Program-made: the position numbers and the translations under genes
Shown here: piece by piece, positions 49,566 through 58,460 of the stretch
How positions within the stretch are numbered: position 1 is the first letter of the stretch
Layout: each line of letters opens with the position of its first letter
The notes under the pieces: generated by a model
Databases searched by the model: none
Told to the model about the DNA's origin: nothing
What the model saw: the letters and a program-made list of their open reading frames with translations, nothing else
NCBI RefSeq assembly: GCF_023101765.2
Contig: NC_064238.1
Location: 6,260,001-6,324,000, forward strand
Length of the DNA: 64,000 nt
Direction of reading: 5' to 3'
Source of the DNA: Spodoptera frugiperda
Taxonomy: Eukaryota > Arthropoda > Insecta > Lepidoptera > Noctuidae

Positions 49566-49710
49566 TTTTTTGAGGGGGGACGTCATCCTGTCTTCTCCCG
49601 CCCTGGGCGAGGCGTGAGGGAGTGTCAGACTCTTACTAACCAAAAACCACCTCGTTACTTCACCTGCTTTTTGAGCCGGAGCCCCGGTAAACTCGCCAGG
49701 TCCGGAGAAA
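49566..49710 (+). repeat. Short interspersed repeat with a GC-rich hairpin, copy 3
   Basis: Blocks TTCTCCCGCCCTGGGCGAGG, GAGGGAGTGTCAGACTCTTA, CCTGCTTTTTGAGCCGGAGC and CCCGGTAAACTCGCC follow the order seen at 2211-2345. It is preceded by a T8 and a G-rich run. It lies about 160 bp left of the inverted CRE-repeat array. Confidence 0.7.
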
Positions 49711-49867
49711 AATGCAAGCTTAATGTCATATTTGGCAGATTTATAAGTGTTAGAGTTATAACTTTAGTTTGTCTGTCTTATTTAATATTTTCTTCTGTAG
49801 CCTTATCGCTATCCCGATTAGCAAATAAATCTCATATATTTTGTCAAGTTCGTGTCGCATAGAGGTG

Positions 49868-50210
49868 AAAGTTGCCAGTTCAAAAAGTAAAACAAATAAC
49901 ATGTTGGTGACGTCATGCTTATAATGCTAAGAATACTAACATAAATATCGTTTACTCATTCTGCTGAAAAGAAAATATTATTTCTTCCAGAAGTCCAGCA
50001 TTCACTATACAAACGAAAAACAGAAAACAGATGACATGTCAGTGACGTCTTGCACGAAATGACAAGGACAGCAACTTATCGTGTTCTCTTTCTACTCAAA
50101 AGAATATTGTCTTCTATATATTCTCTTTTTATAGCAGAAACACAGTATTCAATAATAAAATAAAACAAATGACAAGACAGTGACGTCACGCTACTCAAAT
50201 AAAAACGTTA
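49868..50210 (+). repeat. Left array of CRE-containing repeat units
   Basis: Three units at about 135-bp spacing, diverged, each with a TGACGTC core. They are homologous in opposite orientation to 52640-52890. Confidence 0.65.
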
Positions 50211-52639
50211 TACTACTGGCATAAATAAATTTCAAAAATGGAACAATGAATTAGGTATTTGCAGCCAGTCCAGCTGTCCAGCTGATTTTTAACAAAAAAG
50301 AAAATAACTGAAGGATATAACTTCTGAATGACTGTGCTAAATAATTCAAATGGTATCAAGTTGCATTTATTATCTTCAAGACAAGGTTTTTAGGCACTGG
50401 ACTAAAGTCCGAACGGGTTGCTAGTACTACAATAAAAATTAATGACTGCTAAAACGTTTTCTTGGAATAAGGCTATTAAATACTATCTAAATACTCGACG
50501 CTTGTACCTAAAGCTAGAAAATTTAAAATGACCTTAATCTCTCATCTTAGTTTTCTAATCTCTCTTAGCTAATTAGAAATCCCTGTTAAGCCCATTTTAT
50601 TTATTATTTCTGAGAAACAATAGCGATCGTAGTTATACTACATTATGTAAACATTAAGCTAGAAATTCGGTACCTAAGTTCTTTAGTAAGTAATAGCCAA
50701 TTTTACCTCTATTATTCGGGAATTGGTGGCGATTCCAACGGGATAAAATTAGAAAGACTTAATACTTTATATACCTGATTTTTATTGACTTTTAGTTATC
50801 CGGTTTATTAACGATTAGTTTTTACAAGAAATACTTTACATCCAGCATTAAACTGACCGCTATTAATTTTGCGCTGTAGTGACGCACTTTTTTATGAGCA
50901 CCCATTTGGACTTTCGTATCACAATGTATATCACAATGTATATTTCGTATAACAGCAATTTTTCCTTTGTTCTCAATTTAAATACCTCACATTTACAGTT
51001 AATTTTAATTTCTTCTTTTACAACTTAACTTTATATTAACAATACAAAAATTTTAGAACACATATCCCCTACACACTCAGTTCCCCGTGTGCGTTGCAAG
51101 AACGTAAAGTATTCACCCTTTGTGCATTGACCTGTATAAAAGGACAAATATCTTAATCATTCAGAACACAAGATCTAAGAAACAAATAATATGCTTCCGT
51201 GTTTTGTACGGATTTAGGAATTCTAATAATATTGGCATTGTAAGGAATAAGTTTAAAAGATAATAAATATTTGCAATACATTTTTTTGTGCTTTCTACCG
51301 TAGTCAGCTGATTTACAAGTCTAGTCTTGATTTATCGTAACAGACAAACTTAAAGCTTCAATATACATAACTATAACATACGGTATGTAACCTATACTTT
51401 ATCTTTTGAACGTATTGTCAAATACTAGACATTTTCTAGCCTACTAGTGAGACTACTACTAAAGTAAATCAGAAATATTACCGAATGACGACAAACTAAA
51501 TCTAGATAATAATAATTAGAAGATTCAACCAAAGACACATTTAGTATACAAGACAAACGAGACGAAACATCCAACAACAAAAATAATATTTCCTCAAACA
51601 TTTGTAATAAAAGATTAAATACGCTATTACTTTAACATAAGTGCGAGGCTAATGTAGATTTTTTTACTCATGAATAGTCACGCAATCTACCCTGGGCACC
51701 GTCAATTGATTGCGACCAGTGAGCTGTGTAAGTCGGTACGGGAAGTGTGCCAATTATACGACGTTAGACCGCCTCACGACACTTCTGGGACGAGGGTGAT
51801 TAGACAGCGGTGTTTTTCTATTACTCAAGTTAATTTGATATTGTTTGAGGATGCTATTAATGATTTTACTGCGTTGTGTGTCTTTGGGCATCATCAATAG
51901 CTCGTGAGACCTTACTTTTGAACGCTTGGCAAGCATGTCGGAGTTCGCAGTTTAAAAGGATCAGGTTTGTCAGAGAACCCTACTGCCCAATTTCTATTAA
52001 ATATGTAGTCTCTTAGCCACTTCTTACGATACCCGCGGGAAGAGTACCTAGAAGTGTTTAATTTATTTGTTTGGGACACAAAAACAGTTATAATAGAAGT
52101 GGTAACATATGTATTCTACTCTGTCACACGGCATATTTATAATTGGTTGAACAATTTAGTTCAAAATAGTTTAGCAAAATCTTCAATGAAAACCATGTAT
52201 CGTGAAGAAATGTAAGCCTACGAATGTATACTAAGTTTCTGGGCAAATATCCAAGTAGATATTTCGTTCAAATACATAAATATCTTACGTGATTTGAAAA
52301 TCGAACGCAACGTCTAGACTTTTAAAGTTAAATAAATCACAGATTAAAACCAAATACCTGTAATAAAAAAAAAACAAGATATGAAATTAAAAACAATTAT
52401 CGATTAAGTTTTATACGGAGAAATCTTTAATTGTACACAGGTGTGTAAAAAAAAGTATTGAAATTACTACGAAACCCATTAATGAGCTACACCAATGACT
52501 CATTGTACTACGCCAGTAGACTGGCTAGATTATTCTACCTCTTGAAATAATGATACTATAGGTTTGACAAACTTTCTGAAAGGAACTTCTTTTTCAAAAT
52601 GAAATAAATTTTCCTATTTTTACATCTACTTACTTATCA

Positions 52640-52890
52640 TTTACGGTCTGACGTCATTGACATGTCATTTGTTTTGCCTTTTTGTTGCTAATAGAAAACG
52701 CAAAGTTTGAATTTAGAAAGAGAACACAATACTATTATGTTTATGTCCTTGTCATTTTGGGTCTGACGTCATTGACATGTCAATTGTTTTTATGCTGGCA
52801 ACGTAGCAGAAAAATATGGTTGCATTTAAAAAGAGAACACGATATGTATATTTCCTTGTCATTTGTATATGAAGTGGCAACGTTGCAATT
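52640..52890 (-). repeat. Right array of CRE-containing repeat units
   Basis: Two units 115 bp apart share TCTGACGTCATTGACATGTC, a CCTTGTCATTT block and an AAAGAGAACAC block. They are well conserved with each other and inverted relative to the left array. Confidence 0.75.
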
Positions 52891-52935
52891 TATTTAAAGT
52901 ATAATTTGAATGTGTACTTTTATTGTAAAGTTTTA

Positions 52936-52939
52936 TATA
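52936..52939 (+). repeat. Target-site duplication TATA, left
   Basis: TATA immediately precedes the TG of the left LTR and is repeated immediately after the CA of the right LTR (54479-54482). Confidence 0.6.
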
Positions 52940-53355
52940 TGTCGGCGCAACCACATCAATTATCCAGAGAAAGTAGAATAAGTTTGGTTAATTCACTTGA
53001 TTGTCCTAAAAATCAGTTTATTAATCATCAGTTGATTATTTTAAGTTTAACACGATGTAAAATTAACGTTATCATTGTACTAAAACTTGTATTTCAATAC
53101 TTAACCTAAAACTTGTAAGCACGTGCTCGTGCGCCGAGTCCTATAAATACGCCCGCACTGTAGGCAATCGAGGCAGTTGCACTCCGATCGCCGTACAGTA
53201 CGGACCTCCTTGGGAGTTGAATAAACTAAGTTTACAGTACTCGTGAAGTTTTTCTAAGCCCCAAAATGGGTGACCATCGTGAGAACAACAACTGTGACGT
53301 CAGCAATGATGACGTCACACTTTTTCAAAACACCACGTAGATTTCTCCTTCGTCA
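52940..53355 (+). repeat. Left LTR
   Basis: It runs from TGTCGGCGCAACC to CTCCTTCGTCA. It contains TATAAATA at 53142-53149, AATAAA at 53220-53225, a CACGTG E-box and two CRE-like TGACGTCA sites near its 3' end. Compared with the right LTR it carries one extra CTAAAACTTGT (53080-53090), a copy of the same 11-mer at 53106-53116. Confidence 0.9.
53142..53149 (+). promoter_or_regulatory. LTR TATA box
   Basis: TATAAATA in a GC-rich context inside the LTR. An initiator-like GCAGTTG lies about 30 bp downstream, as expected for an RNA polymerase II promoter at the U3/R border. Confidence 0.65.
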
Positions 53356-53369
53356 TCAGAAGTGGGATT
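53356..53369 (+). other. Candidate primer-binding site (tRNA-Leu-like)
   Basis: TCAGAAGTGGGATT follows directly after the terminal CA of the left LTR. From memory it is complementary to the acceptor/T-arm side of insect tRNA-Leu, offset a few bases from the tRNA 3' end. The position is right; the tRNA assignment is from recall only. Confidence 0.5.
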
Positions 53370-53550
53370 GCAAGAAGCCCTTACCCCAGCCGCTTCATCA
53401 TCAGCTCTTCCACCTGATAAACTGGAACGAATCAACAGCCGCAAGTACATCAAAACCACGACCTGGAGAGTGAAAACAACCCACCAGAATAAACAGATAA
53501 GTATTGCATAGTTAATTACTCTTTTCAAATTTCAAAAATTCCAAATTAAA

Positions 53551-53780
53551 CTCCGAGAACTCTACGAGACCCTCCGAGAAATCTACGAGACCCTCCGAGA
53601 AATCTACGAGACCCTCCGAGAAATCTACGAGACCCTCCGAGAAATCTACGAGACCCTCCGAGAAATCTACGAGACCCTCCGAGAACTCTACGAGACCCTC
53701 CGAGAACTCTACGAGACCCTCCGAGAACTCTACGAGACCCTCCGAGAACTCTACGAGACCCTCCGAGAACTCTACGAGAC
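53551..53780 (+). repeat. Minisatellite A, 11 copies of 21 bp
   Basis: Tandem units of the form CCCTCCGAGAA(A/C)TCTACGAGA, of two nearly identical types arranged in blocks: one C-type copy, five A-type, then five C-type. Because 21 is a multiple of three, all three forward frames stay open; one reads as a heptad Leu-Arg-Glu-(Ile/Leu)-Tyr-Glu-Thr. There is no ATG before it in that frame, because a TAG at 53509-53511 closes it. Confidence 0.9.
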
Positions 53781-53870
53781 TAACAACTAATTTATAATGA
53801 ACAGAAATCCTTCTCAGAGAAAATACTTTCTTTGCCTACAGGTAATCACATCACAACATAACAAAACCAA

Positions 53871-54019
53871 CGAGAATCACCGAGAACCTACGAGAATCAC
53901 CGAGAACCTACGAGAATCACCGAGAACCTACGAGAATCACCGAGAACCTACGAGAATCACCGAGAACCTACAAGAATCACCGAGAACCTACGAGAATCAC
54001 CGAGAACCTACGAGAATCA
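53871..54019 (+). repeat. Minisatellite B, about 7.5 copies of 20 bp
   Basis: Tandem units CGAGAATCACCGAGAACCTA, with one internal CAAGAATCAC variant. The unit aligns with minisatellite A (shared CCGAGAA and CTACGAGA), so the two arrays have a common origin. The 20-bp period cycles the reading frame. Confidence 0.9.
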
Positions 54020-54073
54020 ACAAAAAAATCAACGAGGCTGGTGCAGAGCGCGCACCGCCTGTCAGTATGGCCG

Positions 54074-54478
54074 TGTCGGCGCAACCACATCAATTATCCA
54101 GAGAAAGTAGAATAAGTTTGGTTAATTCACTTGATTGTCCTAAAAATCAGTTTATTAATCATCAGTTGATTATTTTAAGTTTAACACGATGTAAAATTAA
54201 CGTTATCATTGTAATTTCAATACTTAACCTAAAACTTGTAAGCACGTGCTCGTGCGCCGAGTCCTATAAATACGCCCGCACTGTAGGCAATCGAGGCAGT
54301 TGCACTCCGATCGCCGTACAGTACGGACCTCCTTGGGAGTTGAATAAACTAAGTTTACAGTACTCGTGAAGTTTTTCTAAGCCCCAAAATGGGTGACCAT
54401 CGTGAGAACAACAACTGTGACGTCAGCAATGATGACGTCACACTTTTTCAAAACACCACGTAGATTTCTCCTTCGTCA
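54074..54478 (+). repeat. Right LTR
   Basis: Identical to the left LTR in my reading except for lacking the 11-bp CTAAAACTTGT duplication. TATAAATA is at 54265-54272 and AATAAA at 54343-54348. TATA follows its terminal CA. Confidence 0.9.
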
Positions 54479-55220
54479 TATAATTAAATACGTTCAGTAC
54501 AATTTGCGAGAAAGATAAACAAACATAATATAAATTTCACTTTTGTAATATTATAAGTAGGATAATAGGTACTCATACAAAATAATAATTTAATGAAGTC
54601 ATTACATACACAACAAAAACTGTGTACACAATAAAAACGAAGCATTATTAAAATGCCCGGTTAGCTAAACGCAATACATCGAGTTTTTTGATCCGTAAAC
54701 ATAACAATGTGGAAATAATTTCTTCCCGTGTAAGGTTTTCCTCCAGACGGAATTATTATATCTCCTGCAATTGTGGGGCAGACGAGAGCCACTATACCCA
54801 CGTATAACAAAGAATTGTATAGAAATTCTCTCAACTGGAAGGACGGTCCACTTTAACAAGACTTTTTAAGTGACTGGATAACGAAGGCTAACTGGGTGTT
54901 TGTTTCTGCAAATAGAAACGTAATATCATATTCTCTTGCTACCATTATCTTTAATAGACTTTCATACTATCATACCTTCCACGCTACTAGAATACTTGTG
55001 TTATTTCTCGACAAAATCAAGAGGTTTACCTTTGAAGAAATCCCGTTTGACGTCGTCTTTTACATGACATTATGCCTAGAATAATGTTTTTGATGTTAAC
55101 AAAAACATTGGCACAATTTACAAGGTAGGTACGCTATTCGTAGCTAACAGTTATGTAAAAATAAAACCTGACGGCAGTCGTGTCGCGTCGCCACGTCGCT
55201 CCATACAACGACACTCACCA

Positions 55221-55290
55221 TTAGTTTACATACAAATGGGTGTCGTTTTACATAATCCATCGTACACGATCGCTGTAATTTGTTGCGAAC
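55221..55290 (+). repeat. Diverged duplicated block, copy 1
   Basis: The order TTTACATACAAATGG, CATAATCC, TC..CAC, CT.TAATTTGTT is shared with 57321-57390. Identity is partial, so this is an old duplication or a repeated regulatory module. Confidence 0.45.
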
Positions 55291-57320
55291 CTTCTGAATA
55301 AACAAATTGATCGCGTTCATAATGCATACGCGACGGCGTGGCGTGCGGGATAATTAAAATAAAATCTCTATCGGTGTACGTAATACGTCAGTCTCGACTA
55401 ACGTCACTCGAGTCGAGCATTGATTGATCAACCGCGCCAGATATATCGGTTTAAGCGGAATAAAGCGTTGTTTACCAATCATGACGTTTTAATAATCCGC
55501 TACATATCGCTTTTGTCAGTTCGTTACTATCAAAAGCATGCGAAAGCTACATCAGAGTATTTATCGTATACTCAAAACGTAGAAATTATTTATTGATTCA
55601 TATTTCCATTGCTTTCATTCATGCTCTTGAATGTAACCAATTCGTTTTCGAGTGATGCATGCCTGTGATATATAATACAGTGGTACCGCACGCGTTGGAA
55701 CGTAAATACCTACGTAAGTACCTGTGTGCAAAATCCACGAACAAACGGCTAACGAACGCGAAGCAAGAGGCGATACGATTTGTCTGCCGCTGCGAAATTC
55801 ATGGAGGTAGGAATGTGGTGGAGGCGAATCGCTGGAAATTTACATTTCATTAGCAGCGTGCAGTTGAAGTGGAGTGCCAGTGCTGTCAGGACGCATAGTG
55901 ACGGACATACAGCCTGTGTGACCGGACACAAAGTGCATTACTATGCAGATTTAACTTGTGATGGTCACCGCTGTCTTGTCTATGCGTGAAAGGAGATTAA
56001 TAGTGACGAATGGTTAATCTCAACCCATTTATATGTTTATGAATAGTATGTTTACAAATATGTAGTTTGTTTTTTGATAAGCGTCTACGCATTGTACGGC
56101 ACGTCGTAGCACTCGTAGCTCGCTACGAACGCGCGCTACGCGGCCCGAAACGAAAACACTTATTTTTTTACAAAATTTTCTATTAACTCATGTTATTATG
56201 TTACTTTCTGAGAAGTGTGTAATATTAATTTTCTCTATACAAACAATCAGATATAAAGTTTAATTTATATAAAATTCACATTTAAACAGTAAACTCATGA
56301 AGTACTTGTAACAAGATGCCTGGTCTAGTATTATGTTAATAAGTACACTGAACTGCAAAACGGACATAACCAGTGACATGCAACAACAAGGAGGCCAGTA
56401 GTCATACATTGTGCGATAAACTCTTTTCCTTTATTACGAATGCAGTGCACTCGTTAGTAGCTCGACGTCGCGACTCGGTATTTGCGCCGCCTGCAAGTGG
56501 CGATATTTCAGCGCGCCCAGAACCTGTTTGTGAAAACTTTATTCACGTCAACTGGCTGTCTGTCAACTACAACACAAACTCGCTATTATTACATACAGAA
56601 AACTCGCAGAGCGATGGCCGACAATAATCCGAGCCTTTGAATAACAGCCTTTATTGCGATAGTTTGCGCACTCATTCAAACGTCTCATTCAATTCATTCA
56701 TTCATCTCATCATTGTCTTAACTACACAACAATATTATTAATGGTGCGCGCTTCGAATGAAAGCTACAGAAGGTTTTCATTAGATTTGATTATTCCAACA
56801 TGGACATAGTTATTCACTGTCAAAAATGGTTCATATAAATCTGGTCTAAAGTGTGATGAATTATGTTAGATATACAATTAGTCTTATGTAAGTAGGATTA
56901 CATTATATTTCGATTTCAATAATACACCTAATATAAAATGTATCAATTCGTTAACTAAATATTTGTTTCTTTTTTCTCATGTTCAAGTAAACATAACTAT
57001 AAACATACAATTTGTGTTCAACAGATAAAATAATGCCTACTTCTAGATGTATTTGTTATATTTTCATCTAGCAATCCAGAACTACAATATTTCAGTACAA
57101 GAGCTCTCAGACAATATTTTATTACCTTCATCTTGGGAGCATAAACATTTCAAAGGTAATCTGTGGCTTTATATTTACCTTGAGCTAGTACAATTTACCG
57201 TCAAAACATTGATTTGGCAATATGTAAAATTCATAGGTACGTACACAATGATCAGTGTGTGTCGGCAGGTTTTTGGAAGCGCGGCGCGAGGGCGCTCGGC
57301 TGACTGACTCCGATCGTACG

Positions 57321-57390
57321 CGTCACTATTTTACATATAAATGGACGCCGCTCCATAATCCGTCTAACACAATGGCTTTAATTTGTTCCC
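57321..57390 (+). repeat. Diverged duplicated block, copy 2
   Basis: It carries TTTACATATAAATGG, CATAATCC, TC..CAC and CTTTAATTTGTT in the same order and orientation as 55221-55290. CpG-rich sequence lies just upstream in both copies. Confidence 0.45.
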
Positions 57391-58424
57391 TGAATGTGTA
57401 CGTAGGCAAATGAAACCTGAAATTGGTGCGAAGGTACGTGGCATGCAGCTCTAAGGGGTAACCACAACGTTCAATATTTACAGCCAAGTGCAACGATGAG
57501 TGTTTACTTTTATTTCAATACGACAGCGAAAGGCTCCGGCGCTATATGGGATTGTTTGAGTCTCGCAAGCAAACTACGTGTTGTTTAGTTTGACTTAGCT
57601 AACAGAGAAGTTAAATTAGTACGAGTATTTCCGAATGCAAATCCCGTGCAGGCTGAAGTAGTGGGTCGCCACCTGCGCTGACAGTTTGCGTAATAGCTCG
57701 GAACCACCGAATTAATTTACAAAACTCTGACCTGTCTCGAACAAAATAGTTTTTGATGCCAGTACCCAGTTTGCTCGCTCTGCTATGCCGTAACCTCGAG
57801 TAAGTGGGTTAGTTTTTGAATAAATATTACGTGGAATTTGTGTTTCCTAAGGGGATTATTTTAATGAAACATAACAGGTATTTGTTTCTTTGTTGGTTGA
57901 GTAGTTGTTTGCATAACTAATGCCAACGTCACTGGAATACTTTCTTAATGTATACTGTTGTTATGTATTATCAGTGTGTATCACATGTTCTGTCATATTT
58001 TACTTTCAGCTTTATAACTGAAATTCATTTATCAAGTAAATTATTACGAGGAAAAATAATTAGAAATAGGACAGTATCTTACTTCTTTAATTTAAAATTA
58101 TCCAAGCGTGAACCATGGCAAGTTAAAATGAAGTTAAAGCCAAAAATACGGGTGAGATTAATTAATAGATAAAATTGTTTGAAACATTTTAAGCGCTTGT
58201 CGAATTATTTTATTAGCTAAAAGTTTTATTGGGTTTCATTACAATTGTTCTTGTAGATAATTGCCAATTTTTTAATAATTATATTATGTTTCCTATTAAA
58301 AAAGTCATTAACTCTACTTATTTAATATGTATTTTAGATGTGAAAGTATTTGTTTTTATTTTTTTGCGACGTAATAGAGCTATTTTGCAATAAGTTTTTT
58401 TTTGTGCTGGTAATAGTTTGATAT

Positions 58425-58460
58425 TTGACTACGCGGGCAAAGCCACGAAACTAGTCAACA
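58425..58460 (-). repeat. Short relic of the GCCCGCG-type repeat
   Basis: On the minus strand GACTAGTTTCGTGGCTTTGC, followed by CCGCGTAGTC, resembles the opening of the repeat at 3412. Too short and diverged for a firm call. Confidence 0.3.

Larger units (their letters stand above)
49868..52890. mobile_element. Candidate 3-kb element bounded by inverted CRE-containing arrays
   Basis: The left flank (49868-50210) has three diverged units with TGACGTCA or TGACGTCT at 49908, 50043 and 50181. Shared blocks are AAACAAATGACATGTCAGTG-like, AAATGACAAGGA and ATCGTGTTCTCTTTCT. The right flank (52640-52890) carries the same blocks in reverse orientation, with TGACGTCA at 52649 and 52764. GTTGCCA near the left edge (49871) is mirrored by TGGCAAC near the right edge (52872). 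Mirrored terminal arrays suggest a non-autonomous DNA transposon with subterminal repeats. The 2.4-kb interior has no recognisable gene. Exact ends and target duplication were not resolved. Confidence 0.45.
52940..54478 (+). mobile_element. Compact non-autonomous LTR retrotransposon
   Basis: Direct repeats of 416 bp (52940-53355) and 405 bp (54074-54478) begin TG and end CA and are flanked by TATA/TATA. The interior is only 718 bp, far too short for gag-pol, and has no protease, reverse transcriptase or integrase motif. It consists of a primer-binding-site candidate, about 150 bp of unique sequence, and two related minisatellites. No clear polypurine tract is seen before the right LTR. A 4-bp target duplication fits Gypsy-type elements, but the parent family is not identified. 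The LTRs differ only by an 11-bp indel, which suggests a recent insertion or LTR gene conversion. Confidence 0.85.
54483..58424. other. Gene-free DNA with a duplicated conserved-looking block
   Basis: No exon with clear splice sites. Two related blocks are at 55221-55290 and 57321-57390. A CTACG/CGTAG-rich patch is at 56083-56150. The 54665-54859 minus-strand frame and the 55659-56627 plus-strand frames have no domains I recognise. Confidence 0.4.

Noticed and set aside
53551..54019. Repeat arrays as a CRISPR array
   Set aside because: Units are contiguous without unique spacers and lie between LTRs in eukaryotic DNA.
53797..54369. 190-codon frame in the LTR element
   Set aside because: Its middle is minisatellite B, whose period cycles the frame, and the end is LTR sequence; openness follows from the repeats rather than selection.
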